Assembly: GCA_024195265.1 (NCBI GenBank)
Contig: JAJLRJ010000006.1
Coordinates: 19,724,851 to 19,788,850 of the forward strand
DNA: 64,000 nucleotides
Source of the DNA: Dendrophyllia cribrosa
Taxonomy: Eukaryota; Cnidaria; Anthozoa; Scleractinia; Dendrophylliidae
Reading direction: 5' to 3'
Made by a program: the position numbers and the translations under genes
The notes under the pieces: generated by a model
The model's database searches: none
Seen by the model: only the letters and a program-made list of their open reading frames with translations
Told to the model about the DNA's origin: nothing
Part shown: one piece after another, positions 44,313 through 52,864 of the stretch
How positions within the stretch are numbered: position 1 is the first letter of the stretch
Layout of the letters: each line of letters begins with the position of its first letter

Positions 44313-45019
44313 TATTATAGCTGTATACTTTATCAAGTTTCCCGGAAAATGACATCATGAAAGTTAGCGCCCTCTGATTGAACATGAATGCTGCCACACC
44401 CCCGACGCCCACCTAAAAACAGGTCGCTACAAAATGGCGCGCTGCAGGCGAGAAAAGTCCGTTCTCCGCCCGACCACCCAAAACGAAAAATGGACTTTGA
44501 GAAAGTCTAATAAGTAGTGCAAAGATTTGCAGTAGAAAACTTATGAAAAAAAAGGACACCATATTCGCATTCAATATTACAGACAAAACTCCTTGCATAA
44601 CGATTTTCCTCGGACAGACCCAAGTGCACATTATTACAGAATCACTCTCCGACACTTTGCTCTGCCCCTTCGGTGTCTCTATTAGAGAGGCTAAAACGGG
44701 GAATCTTTAAAATGAGGAATAAAACTCAGCTGACTGAAGTTCACAAAGTACTGATTATTCGTGGGAATTTTTTCTTATAAAAGGTGACAAGCCTAACACA
44801 AATCCTGCTTGTCACTAAAACCATTTTAGCCCAGCTTTAGAATATTCAATAAGTCTACCCCATGTGCGTGCCTGATAGACATTTCTGTCCACCCTAGACG
44901 CAATAAGAGCGCTGGCACCTGCTACCTTTCACTATCAACATTCTTTTTTTATTAACCTCCCGCTCTAACGCATTAGCGAGATGGCTTTAAGAGCCCTTTG
45001 ATTCTTAAACGGCTCTGAT
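44313..45019. other. No gene recognised
   Basis: Contains 44770-44880, an inverted relative of 7690-7780. No other structure seen. Confidence 0.4.
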
Positions 45020-45345
45020 AAATGATCAATTTCCCGACATAATGATGTGGTTTAATAATGACCCATGCATTCTTTTTTTGACAAGACCTAACATTATGTC
45101 TTCGTTGTTCAAAAACCGCACGGTGATGTTCATGCTACTTAGCCAACGAACAACAGACAACCAGAATTCTTTGCTAAAGTGGCAGTAAAGAAAGAGATGT
45201 TCGAGGGATTCTTCTGACTTTTCACAGAAGGTGCACATAGGTGTATCGCATAATTTCATCTTGTACATAATTTTATTTGTAAATTCTATTATATTTAGTA
45301 TTTTATATTGGAAGTTCTTAGTTTTTGTATCTAGCGTAACCTGAT
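45020..45345 (-). pseudogene. L1/Tx1-like LINE 3' fragment (zf-RVT region)
   Basis: The minus strand reads TLDTKTKNFQYKILN, then IMYKMKLCDTPMCTFCEKSE and EHLFLYCHFSKEFW. This is the cysteine-rich zf-RVT region after the RT in L1/Tx1-type LINEs. Both ends are truncated. Confidence 0.65.
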
Positions 45346-45544
45346 GTGGGATTAAATAAATCTGTTTCTAATCGAGATTTTTATTATTATTCAATGTAGC
45401 TTATCTTTCAGTTGGCTCGGTTTTCTTTGTTTTTTTTCGGGTGAATATATTCAATAGCCCCTGACCATTATTAACTGTTTGAAAACCTGGTGGCAGCTTT
45501 GATTGTAACAGGGGGGTGCGGGGCTGAAACAATAGCTGATAACA

Positions 45545-45645
45545 ATAGTGAATATAAAGGAATATATTCCCCTCAGCATATTTCCCCCGACATATTCCCT
45601 TCGACATATTCCCCTCGACATATTCCCCTCGACTTAGTCCCCTAA
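45545..45645. repeat. Short tandem repeat TCGACATATTCCCC
   Basis: About five imperfect copies of a 14-15-bp unit. Similar GGGGAATATAT blocks occur in the foldback at 46220-46317. Confidence 0.6.
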
Positions 45646-46219
45646 TAATAGAATAACACAAACGGGAAGACAAAATAGGGCTTAACAAGGAAAACACACT
45701 ATCATCAGTCAATATGTTTTGTTTACATAAAAAGACAACTTCATCAATCTTATTCCTACATAATTAACTTGCTGGGTCGCGACCAAAAAGCGAAATATTG
45801 ATAACGTTATTCGATGGTACCTTACCGCAATTTAGGTTTCGGGTCATCAATAGTGTATGACGCCTCGGTTTACGCTTGAACCTGAATATTTTTCCGCCGG
45901 TTTCCCTTGGAAAACACACCGACATCCACTCCATTGATCTTCGAAAGATGAAGGCGGGCAGTTGGCGAGAGCACAAGTACTGTTCATGCATTTTCTTCTC
46001 TCTCTCCCTCCTCCTACTCATAATATACGAAGCAACGTGCTCAATGCAAATTTGGCAAAAGCAAAACATGTTTACCGTCTCGCTTTGTCATGTGCCGTGA
46101 TCCCAATGCGGCCTTGCGGAATCATGCTTTTTTGCATTTGAATTGAACGTAATGTTACTCTCCGAAAAATTAGTAGCTTCTTTGTTTTAGAAAACCTCAC
46201 AAAGTGAAAAATAAGCATG

Positions 46220-46317
46220 TTATTGACCTGTCCCTCGGGGATATGTGATATATTCCCCACGTGGCGTTCCCTCGGGCTACGCCCTCGGGTACATATCCTC
46301 TCGCTCCAGGTCAATAA
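46220..46317. repeat. 98-bp foldback at the left edge of virus-like copy 2
   Basis: TTATTGACCTG...CAGGTCAATAA termini with a palindromic, CCTCGGG-rich interior. It marks where recognisable copy-2 sequence ends. Confidence 0.65.
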
Positions 46318-46319
46318 CC

Positions 46320-46476
46320 CTTACATATTTCTTTTGAGCAGATGGGCAGAGGCGTATTTGCTCAATAATTCCCCAATACAGTTTCTTTGTGGATAGCTCT
46401 TTGACCTTGACAGATTCGGGTTTTTTTTCCAATACCCTTTCGGACTGTAATAGATCTTAGAGAGTTTGGCATCCAT
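46320..46476 (-). pseudogene. int: Integrase N-terminal stub, copy 2
   Basis: The minus strand from 46476 begins MDAKLSKIYYSPKGYW, the same N-terminus as the copy-1 integrase. It then diverges after an A-run and loses homology before any catalytic residue. The rest of the integrase and all of polB are missing from copy 2. A TATATATA motif sits 6 nt upstream. Confidence 0.75.
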
Positions 46477-46482
46477 AGGGGG

Positions 46483-46490
46483 TATATATA
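46483..46490 (-). promoter_or_regulatory. TATATATA motif before integrase stub
   Basis: TATATATA, then CCCCCT and the ATG at 46476. Confidence 0.6.
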
Positions 46491-46494
46491 GAGT

Positions 46495-46834
46495 TTATGA
46501 ATCGGTGACCGGTCCCTGGCTATACTGTGAAAAAAGGTGTGTCTCTTCAATAGCTCTGTTAAAAGTTTCTTCGTCCTCATGAAGTTGTTTTATAAGGCCG
46601 GGAGCAATTGTTTCGAGAAAGTTCACGCACTTTCTGAAGGCTCGGTTCATTTCCTCAGTTTCATGAGCCGTGAAGAATGTTATGAGTTCGCTGTAAAATT
46701 CATGATGTTCTTCCGGAATTTCTTCAGCAAGTTTCTGAAACATTTGCGCTAGTTCCTCAGCTTGTTTATCCAAGGGGCATGTTGGAAAAAAGCACAGCTG
46801 CGTCACGATCTTCTTTAGAAATGTGTGTAGCCAT
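46495..46834 (-). pseudogene. Acidic helical protein, about 112 aa, frameshifted (copy 2 only)
   Basis: A start at 46834 (MATHISKEDRDAAVLF) is followed within 25 codons by a frame change. The continuing frame reads KQAEELAQMFQKLAEEIPEE, then EMNRAFRKCVNFLE and a Glu-rich end. Predicted helical and soluble, unknown function. Copy 1 has no gene between the 145-aa-type gene and the integrase, so gene content differs here. Confidence 0.55.
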
Positions 46835-46839
46835 GGCGG

Positions 46840-46848
46840 TATATATAT
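46840..46848 (-). promoter_or_regulatory. TATATATAT motif before 46834 gene
   Basis: 5-nt spacing to the ATG. Confidence 0.6.
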
Positions 46849-46868
46849 GGGTTTTAAATTTTTTCAAT

Positions 46869-47306
46869 TCAAAGAAAGCGATAAGCCGCATACCCACCTG
46901 CAAGCTGGGTGCCTCCAATGAACACAAGTTCACCATTCTGCTGTTGTGGGCTGGGTTTGTAGAAGTCCGAGAACTGAGGCTCTTTGTAGTCTTTGATTTG
47001 TTTATCTGGTTGTGTTTGGTGCATCTGGTTATACAAGACCAGGGCTTGGTCGGTGGTTTGAAAGTTTTTGCTAGCTTGGTGTTTAATCCGATCGTTGGCT
47101 GCAATCCAGTCGAGGAGCTTGGTGCGGTCCTTCTGGTATTTGGCATAAGCCGCTTGGTATTGTTCAAGGGCTTTGTCGTGACGGATTTTCTCATCCATTG
47201 CTGCCTTTCCGTTATCACCAGACAGATATTTCGCGAGATAATTGCCGCCCGTGAAAGCTGCCGCATTGAGAACAGCGCCAAGGGCCATTATTGCAATCGA
47301 AGCCAT
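46869..47306 (-). CDS. Small membrane protein, 145 aa, copy 2 (intact)
   Basis: Complete homologue of the broken copy-1 gene at 24566-25003. MASIAIMALGAVLNAAAF and a C-terminal VFIGGTQLAGGYAAYRFL hydrophobic end flank a charged helical middle (LDWIAANDRIKHQ; YNQMHQTQPDKQ). Possibly an inner-membrane or minor virion protein; no named family. It overlaps nothing and is preceded by a GTATACATAT motif 11 nt away. Confidence 0.75.
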   Translation of the reverse strand: MASIAIMALGAVLNAAAFTGGNYLAKYLSGDNGKAAMDEKIRHDKALEQYQAAYAKYQKDRTKLLDWIAANDRIKHQASKNFQTTDQALVLYNQMHQTQPDKQIKDYKEPQFSDFYKPSPQQQNGELVFIGGTQLAGGYAAYRFL

Positions 47307-47317
47307 TGTGGTCGTGT

Positions 47318-47327
47318 GTATACATAT
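47318..47327 (-). promoter_or_regulatory. TATA-like motif before 145-aa gene, copy 2
   Basis: Minus-strand ATATGTATAC, 11 nt before the ATG at 47306. Variant of the usual TATATATA. Confidence 0.45.
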
Positions 47328-47331
47328 GGTT

Positions 47332-47553
47332 TTACATGTTGTCTGGGCGGACTTTCTGGTCCTCGAGATATTTCTTCAGCGCAATGCAGCCAGCCATGAC
47401 GCCTGTGAACTTGACGTAGTTCATAAAGCTTGCACTGGGGTCGGCAGTGAAGTTTTCTTTGATGGTCTTTTTCCCAATCCAACCAATACCAGCTACAAGG
47501 CCAGTGATTGTTGCGGCTTCGAGGATAGACTTCACAAGCTTGTTGTCAGACGT
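47332..47553 (-). pseudogene. Small membrane protein, 73-aa type, copy 2, start codon lost
   Basis: Homologous over its whole length to 25033-25254 and open throughout (AATITGLVAGIGWIGKK; VKFTGVMAGCIALKKYLED). The codon aligned with the copy-1 ATG is ACG at 47551-47553, so translation would need a downstream non-ATG start. The TATACATA motif is 13 nt upstream. Confidence 0.65.
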
Positions 47554-47566
47554 TGTTTGTGTGCAG

Positions 47567-47574
47567 TATACATA
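47567..47574 (-). promoter_or_regulatory. TATA-like motif before 73-aa type gene, copy 2
   Basis: Minus-strand TATGTATA, 13 nt before the former start codon. Confidence 0.4.
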
Positions 47575-47587
47575 TGTTTTTGTTTTT

Positions 47588-48076
47588 TTATTCCATTTTT
47601 TTAATTCCTTGCCTTAAAGGAATTCGAGATGGGGGTGGTGCAGCGGGTGTTGCTGGTGGTGTTGCTGCTGGTGTGTTTGCTGGTGTTGATGGTGTGTTTG
47701 ATTTGCGTCCAAGTCTTTGCATTATGGCTTCGCATTGGTAATAAACACCTGCAAGAGAGACAACCAACCCTCCAAACCCCAGAATATAAAAGATTGAGTT
47801 GCTGTTGCTGTCACTTGTTGTGTCACTTGTTGCACCACTTGTTATGTCACTTGTTGTGCTGCTTGTTGAGGGTGCAGGCTTTTGTGCTTTGGCCTTTTTC
47901 TTTGCTTCACGGGCCAGGCGATTGCATTCTGCTAGCCTTTTGCCAGAAGCAACGCGGCCGGGGTTCTTTTCTGTTGCAGGCTTTGTTTTCGGGGCCTCAG
48001 AGGTAACCCGTGCAGGTGTTGGAGTTGGAGTTGGAGTTTGAGTTTCTTCAGGGATCGTCTCGAGTGGTGTGGCCAT
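47588..48076 (-). CDS. Single-pass membrane protein, 162 aa, copy 2 (intact)
   Basis: Domains in order: Pro/Thr-rich N-terminus (about 1-35), basic VASGKRLAECNRLAREAKK (about 42-60), Ser/Thr-rich spacer (about 70-94), one membrane segment IFYILGFGGLVVSLAGVYY (about 96-114), a basic turn, and an Ala/Pro/Thr-rich C-terminal repeat ending in a basic motif. The layout resembles a virion membrane or attachment protein, but no family is recognised. It is the intact partner of 25455-25855. Confidence 0.7.
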   Translation of the reverse strand: MATPLETIPEETQTPTPTPTPARVTSEAPKTKPATEKNPGRVASGKRLAECNRLAREAKKKAKAQKPAPSTSSTTSDITSGATSDTTSDSNSNSIFYILGFGGLVVSLAGVYYQCEAIMQRLGRKSNTPSTPANTPAATPPATPAAPPPSRIPLRQGIKKME

Positions 48077-48082
48077 AGTGGG

Positions 48083-48092
48083 TATATATATA
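48083..48092 (-). promoter_or_regulatory. TATATATATA motif before 162-aa gene
   Basis: TATATATATA, then CCCACT and the ATG at 48076. Confidence 0.6.
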
Positions 48093-48171
48093 TGATTTTA
48101 TTTTTTGCAAAATGTGACAAGTGTGCTGACAGGTTGCTGTCAGGTTGCTGTCAGGTTCCAGTCAGGTTCCT

Positions 48172-49808
48172 TCAAGGTTCCTGCGAGGTCGACCCAGGTT
48201 CCAGCCCAACTTCATCAAAGCCCTCAAGTGGATAGCCTTCACTGTCTCTGGTTGGATGTGTGGGTTGGGGCTCAGGCTCTCGTTCAAACTTGATCAGGGC
48301 GTGACAAAAGCGCTGTCCGATAGCCCGGGGCTAGTGAAGCGACCCATCGGGCTAGTGTCTTTTTGTCGGAGTTTGCCCGACGGGCAAGCAATATTTGTTG
48401 CCTTTTCTTATCATTAAGTTAAGAATTAAAATAAGAAGTGTGTAATAAACAGTTCTCTAGTGAAAGTGAATGTGAGGAACATTTTAAAAATGTAAGAAAA
48501 TATCAACGGCGAACAAAAGAAATGGAATTGAATGATGCGTTTTCGTAAATAATATGTACAATAGCGGCCGTAATTGTGTTCTCACTCCTCTGCTTTTAGG
48601 TCTTTAAAATCGCTGTTGTTTTCATTGTATTAAGTTCAAAGTAAACCAGTTAGGATCTGTCTTGTCGATTAAGACCGTTTTATTTAAACAAGCTAGACAA
48701 CTTGAACGTTTGCCGACACAGTCGTTGATACTGGATAGATTGTTTTTCCCACGAATGGCAAATATTTTTGCCGTCTGCCATTTGCTATTTCCATGAGAAA
48801 GTGAGTAGTTTCACGTTTCTCAAACTCATGAACATGTGAATTAACTTCGATTTTTCTATTGGATTTATTTTACGATTCGAGGAAAAGTAAGGATAATAAA
48901 CTGCAAGCTGCCGTTTGCCGTGTACGCGTAGAACGCCGTGCGTAATACTTGCAAGCAAGTCACATAATATAAAATGTGTTATTTTTGTTGTATCAAACTT
49001 CCGAAAGGGCTTGCAAGATATTTTACGTCATCCAAAGGCGAAAGACTTCGAATAAGAGTACTAGTTTCATTGATCAATCGATCATAACTTTCATAACGAG
49101 CGCAAAAATAAGTTTTTCTCGTAATTTATAATTTATTCCGCAACATTCGCCGTCGAGAACGAACACAGTTGGACATTTTTTGCCTCTTGGTGTAATATTC
49201 ATCCCTTGTTTAAATTTGTTTGTTTTTAATAATTAATTTACTTTTGGGCTAGCTCTTCAGAGCTCCGGGCTAGTAAACTAAAGTAGCAGCTTGCCCGAAG
49301 GGCAAGCTGATTTTTTCATTTTCATCCCACCCTGCTTGATGTGTTTTGTTGTGATGAGAGCAGCATTGGCAAGCACCAGCAATCGTCCACATCGCATGGC
49401 AAGACCCCCAGCAAGATTTGACAGCTCCTGGTTGATGATGTAGTCGTTCTTGAGTTCTTGCTGAAACTCCTTGACATCCTCAATCAGGATCACCAGGCCA
49501 ACGCCTTTGGACACGATCATGATTGCGGAATCAACTAGGGATTCGGTTGTCTTGTTGCCGACGTAGGCCTCGTACCTTTTGCAGTACTTCTCAACGTCCT
49601 TGTCTGACAACCGCTTGACATGATCGTGTGTGAGCTGCACGCCGATAGCTTCTTTGGCCTTGCCAGTTGAAACAAGGATTGCCAGCGTCTCACGTTTGAC
49701 AGGAATGCCATTGTCACCAACTATCCCTGTGGGAGGTTCGGTATCAGGGGTGGCCTCCAGCATCTGCATTACTTCGTTCAAGTCGACCTGGTCTTCATCT
49801 GCCATCAT
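48172..49808 (-). pseudogene. Helical protein (about 197-aa type), copy 2, split by a transposon
   Basis: The N-terminal part (49808-49341; DLNEVMQMLEATPD, LVSTGKAKEAIGVQL, YCKRYEAYVGNKTT, ALITTKHI) and the C-terminal part (48288-48172; RDSEGYPLEGFDE) are homologous to the copy-1 gene at 25906-26500. They are separated by a 1040-bp CAGGG-terminal transposon (48295-49334) with a 6-bp target duplication inside the coding sequence. Reading into the transposon adds a short foreign tail ending near 49278. The start is 49805 or 49808. Confidence 0.8.
48295..49334. mobile_element. CAGGG-terminal non-autonomous transposon (hAT-like), 1040 bp
   Basis: Starts CAGGGCGTGAC and ends in CATCCCACCCTG, flanked by the 6-bp direct repeat CTTGAT (48289-48294 and 49335-49340). 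Subterminal GGGCTAG and self-complementary TTGCCCG/CGGGCAA blocks occur at both ends. Terminal CAGGG and 6-bp duplication match the element at 11358-12510, though the interiors differ. Confidence 0.8.
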
Positions 49809-49813
49809 CAGGG

Positions 49814-49820
49814 TATATAT
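49814..49820 (-). promoter_or_regulatory. ATATATA motif before split gene
   Basis: 5 nt before the ATG at 49808. Confidence 0.55.
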
Positions 49821-49827
49821 GTGTTTT

Positions 49828-50073
49828 TTATTTTTCAATAATTCTCTTGATGTCGGGCAAAAGGGTTTCAAGCTCTCGTATAAGCCCCGCCATGGTGTCT
49901 GGCATAGAATTCAACCGCAATGGATATCTGTTGAGAAGCATGAGGCGCAGATCTTCCTCACCAGCGGCTTTGATAATTTTGTTTTGCGCATCAAGTGTGT
50001 GTTTGTGCAATTCATCCAAAAGCTGTGAAAGCACAGTGAGCTTGTGTAGGCTGGTTGGCGCATTCATAGCCAT
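49828..50073 (-). CDS. Small helical protein, 81 aa, copy 2
   Basis: Intact homologue of 26519-26758: MAMNAPTSLHKLTVLSQLLD to LLPDIKRIIEK. All-alpha prediction with several Leu heptads; no membrane segment. Conserved pairing directly behind the packaging ATPase in both copies suggests a related role. Confidence 0.72.
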   Translation of the reverse strand: MAMNAPTSLHKLTVLSQLLDELHKHTLDAQNKIIKAAGEEDLRLMLLNRYPLRLNSMPDTMAGLIRELETLLPDIKRIIEK

Positions 50074-50075
50074 GG

Positions 50076-50084
50076 TATATATAT
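50076..50084 (-). promoter_or_regulatory. ATATATATA motif before 81-aa gene
   Basis: 2 nt before the ATG at 50073. Confidence 0.6.
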
Positions 50085-50090
50085 GTGTGT

Positions 50091-50690
50091 TTAAACCTTG
50101 TACTCAATTCCATATGGGTGTCTCAGAGAGAAAACCAGGTGGGAGAACTTGCGGGATTTGAGCCTTGCAATAAGCTCTTTGTACTCCTCATGGGAGAGCT
50201 CGCCGGCATAGTCTTCGAAGATGGCCTTAGTTGTCTTGCTGGAGGGCGTGTAAAAGAGCACGATCGCTGCAATGTTATCACGATATGGCTTGGCAATGCT
50301 GGTGATCTGCTGGGTCAAGACCCACACGGATATGCCGTCATGCCTTGCGCTGAACCCCAGATTGACCAGCTGACTCGTGCGGCCTTTGACATCTTTGGAG
50401 GCGGCGCAGTCATCGAGAATGAATAAAGTGTTGGTGCATGTGAAAAAGAAGCTCGCCAGCTTCAACCAGTCTTCGATCTCATGCTGTTGGCAGATAATCA
50501 CGAAGATGTGCGGATCACGGTCCACGAAGCCATCGTATGTCTTGTTCTTGACAAATGTGGGACAGAATAAAACGATGTAATCAAAACAACCCCTAAAGGG
50601 GCCTCGCAGTTGGTTTAGAAGATACTGTGTCTTGCCAGAGTTAGTGGGGCCCACGATTAGTGCGTTGAATGGCAGCTTTCTTGGGTCCAT
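50091..50690 (-). CDS. A32/FtsK-HerA-type genome-packaging ATPase, copy 2 (intact)
   Basis: 199 codons from MDPRKLPFNALIVG. Walker A GPTNSGKT, Walker B TLFILDDC, a glutamine-rich WVLTQQITSIAK sensor region and terminal FSLRHPYGIEYKV. Complete by comparison with copy 1 and free of stops. A GTG-initiated extension to 50699 is unlikely. Packaging motors of this size are typical of Polintons and virophage-like elements. The start lies inside the 3' end of the 63-codon frame at 50641-50832. Confidence 0.9.
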   Translation of the reverse strand: MDPRKLPFNALIVGPTNSGKTQYLLNQLRGPFRGCFDYIVLFCPTFVKNKTYDGFVDRDPHIFVIICQQHEIEDWLKLASFFFTCTNTLFILDDCAASKDVKGRTSQLVNLGFSARHDGISVWVLTQQITSIAKPYRDNIAAIVLFYTPSSKTTKAIFEDYAGELSHEEYKELIARLKSRKFSHLVFSLRHPYGIEYKV

Positions 50691-50832
50691 AACCAACACC
50701 TATATTAGTTGGTTTGCAAACTGGTGGGGAGGGGGCATTTGCCAGAAGTCTTTGTATTTTATTGTGTGATAATGGTCCGGTGGATGGCAGGGGGGCCGGC
50801 TTGGCATGGAAGTTGATCTTGTTTGTGGCCAT
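50641..50832 (-). CDS. Hypothetical 63-aa frame overlapping ATPase start (copy 2 only)
   Basis: MATNKINFHAKPAPLPSTGP ... Pro-rich, basic. A TATA-like GGTATAAACC lies about 18 nt upstream. It overlaps the ATPase start in another frame and has no counterpart in copy 1. It may be a small gene or a chance frame. Confidence 0.35.
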   Translation of the reverse strand: MATNKINFHAKPAPLPSTGPLSHNKIQRLLANAPSPPVCKPTNIGVGYGPKKAAIQRTNRGPH

Positions 50833-50850
50833 GGGGCTTGTGGTTTATAC

Positions 50851-51342
50851 CTAGTACTGTACAGAATGCAGCTGCTTGTCCATGATGTTCATCTGTGAGT
50901 CTGAGATGGTGAAGATGTGGCAGTTTGCGTTTCCCGAGCCTGTGCCGTTTCGTTCGATCTCGAGTTGCACGCCATCCTGTGTGTTGACGAGCCGTTGGCC
51001 GTTGCCGTGCAGGGCTGTGTCAGCCATGGACCGCAGGTCAATCCAGAGCCCAAACTTGGTGGCGGCAAACTTTACAACGAACCTGTCAACCAGGGCCCGA
51101 GAAACATTTTGCACGAGATAATTGTTAGCGTGGCCGCCGGAGAGATTGATGTTAAACACCAGTGCAAGTGAGCCGGACACAATAACATCGTGCTCGCCCA
51201 GCTTAGGCACCGAGACGTACAGTGTCTCGCCGGGGTTGGCCTCAGAAGGGTTGAATGTGATGCGCTTGACGGTTCGCTCTGCCTTCATGGCGCCCAGTGT
51301 CTTTTCACTGTGAGATGGAAGTAAATTCGGTTGCACAGCCAT
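50851..51342 (-). pseudogene. Candidate major capsid protein, copy 2, internal deletion
   Basis: The N-terminal part (MAVQPNLLPSHSEKT ... VDRFVVKFAAT) joins directly to the C-terminal part (LWIDLRSMADTALHGNG ... QLHSVQY), keeping frame. Alignment to copy 1 shows about 740 bp (roughly 248 codons) removed between positions equivalent to 28351 and 27608. The missing stretch includes the C-terminal beta-rich region, so no capsid-forming protein is expected. The frame itself is open (163 codons). Confidence 0.8.
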
Positions 51343-51344
51343 GG

Positions 51345-51352
51345 TATATATT
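51345..51352 (-). promoter_or_regulatory. TATA-like motif before capsid gene, copy 2
   Basis: Minus-strand AATATATA, 2 nt before the ATG at 51342. Its copy-1 equivalent is the (AT)n expansion. Confidence 0.6.
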
Positions 51353-51370
51353 TGTGTTTTTAAAATTTAT

Positions 51371-51380
51371 ATTTATATAT
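51371..51380 (+). promoter_or_regulatory. TATATAT motif before 492-aa gene
   Basis: ATTTATATAT, 1 nt before the ATG at 51382, on the other side of a 39-bp divergent intergenic region shared with the capsid gene. Confidence 0.55.
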
Positions 51381-51381
51381 C

Positions 51382-52860
51382 ATGGCAACAGGCGGCGAAG
51401 TCGAAGTCGATCCAACTGAGACAACTGATGAAACCAGTCGCACCCCAGACACAGGGGATGACGGTGATGACGATGACGAGGTTGAAGTTATGTGGAATCA
51501 AATGACAGAAGAACAAAAACAAGAAGCCCACCGATTGACCCAGGACCATGACACCGGCCCCGACACCACGCAACCCTTTGAACCAGGCGGTACATCCACC
51601 CCATATCGTCCTGGTGGCGAGCATATTGAAATGCATACAATGCCTCACGAACAAAGTGGGCTGCCAAGCACTTCTGACACCGCCCCTCTGCTCGGAGAAA
51701 TCATAGACGGAAATGAAAAAGCAGAGAGAATCGATAAAGCCATTGACTGGATCAAAAAGAAGTTTCCAAAAGTAAACATCGCGAAATTAGGCCCAATTGG
51801 TTTTGGTAAAAAAACAGCAAATGATGGCAAAATAGTTTCCTTTGGGCCAAAGGGCGGCGAATCTCTTATTTTCAAGCAAGATGAGTCTGGCTTTCTTAAA
51901 TCGTTCACAGACAAGTTCAAAACATCTCTTGGCCCAAGCGCTGAAGAGCTTCTCTCTGAAGACAATGCATCAATAAGGGAAGAAAGACAAAGATTGAAGG
52001 AGACAGAAAAACAACTGAAGGAGAATGAAAGGGTTGCTGTGGAACAACAACAAGCAGCAAATGAGGTGCAAAACCTCAGAAACAGAATTGAGCAAACTCA
52101 AGTGAGGGTGGAGGCTCTGGAGCAGGAACACGGTTCAAGCATTGAAAATCAAGCCGAGATAGACCGCCTAAAACTGCTGAAAAAGAATCTTCAACGAGAT
52201 CTTGAAAACCAGAAAAAAGAATTAGGGGCCCTGCAAAAAATACAGAAACAACGAGACCAAGAACAGGCAAAGGTTGACAAAGCCAGAACACGCCTTTCTG
52301 CTAAGGTGAAGGAAAGAAATGTAGTTGAAGCAAGGCTAAACTCAACTAAACCCCTTGATGAGTTAAATGAAAGAGAAGTCGAGCTTGAACGGCAGAATGC
52401 TGAAGACAAGCGCGTGATTGAGGATGAGAACACTTCTCCCTCTGAAAGAGAAGCCGCGGAAGCCCGGGTTGCTGAGCAAGAAGAAGAGCTGGCAAGGCTC
52501 AGACCACAGGTTGAGGTGCGGGAACTAGCCCTGTCTTTGAGAGAGAGGGTTAGAGAAATCTTCAAGAAATACGGGTGGACCCTGCAAGCGATTGTTCTGG
52601 CAGCTGGCATCACCATCAGCGCTGTGGTACTCGCCACCTTGAACGGCCTGGCAAAGGCCACCAAGGCTATTGGCAATGGACTTAAAGAGCTTGGCAAAAA
52701 AGTAGCCAACGCCCTGCCTGGCCTCATTGGCTCAATTGTGAGCTTCATCTTCAAAGCGGCTGGGTCGGTCATCTCTTTTCTGCGTGAACACGCCTGGCTG
52801 CTCATCCTTGCCGTGGTGGCCTTCCTTGTTGAAAGGATCACTAAGCGTGCGAAGTCTTGA
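51382..52860 (+). CDS. Coiled-coil protein with C-terminal membrane anchor, 492 aa
   Basis: Intact. Acidic, disordered N-terminus (about 1-110; DDGDDDDEVEV), a globular stretch (about 110-190; WIKKKFPKVNIAKLGPIGFG), a long coiled coil (about 195-390; repeated RLKETEKQLKENE-type heptads), then several hydrophobic segments (about 400-485; IVLAAGITISAVVLATL and AWLLILAVVAFLVERI) with a basic tail. This is the layout of a membrane-anchored structural or fibre-like protein; the function is inferred only from layout and its place among capsid genes. Divergent from the capsid gene and convergent with the 606-aa gene, leaving about 4 bp between stop codons. Not present in copy 1, which is truncated before this point. 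Confidence 0.75.
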   Translation: MATGGEVEVDPTETTDETSRTPDTGDDGDDDDEVEVMWNQMTEEQKQEAHRLTQDHDTGPDTTQPFEPGGTSTPYRPGGEHIEMHTMPHEQSGLPSTSDTAPLLGEIIDGNEKAERIDKAIDWIKKKFPKVNIAKLGPIGFGKKTANDGKIVSFGPKGGESLIFKQDESGFLKSFTDKFKTSLGPSAEELLSEDNASIREERQRLKETEKQLKENERVAVEQQQAANEVQNLRNRIEQTQVRVEALEQEHGSSIENQAEIDRLKLLKKNLQRDLENQKKELGALQKIQKQRDQEQAKVDKARTRLSAKVKERNVVEARLNSTKPLDELNEREVELERQNAEDKRVIEDENTSPSEREAAEARVAEQEEELARLRPQVEVRELALSLRERVREIFKKYGWTLQAIVLAAGITISAVVLATLNGLAKATKAIGNGLKELGKKVANALPGLIGSIVSFIFKAAGSVISFLREHAWLLILAVVAFLVERITKRAKS

Positions 52861-52864
52861 ACAC

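Noticed and set aside
46766..47281. 171-codon minus-strand frame
   Set aside because: Overlaps the conserved 145-aa gene in another frame; its end only happens to include the start of the 46834 gene.
47629..48006. Leu/Cys-rich plus-strand frame
   Set aside because: Shadow of the 162-aa minus-strand gene, which is conserved in copy 1.
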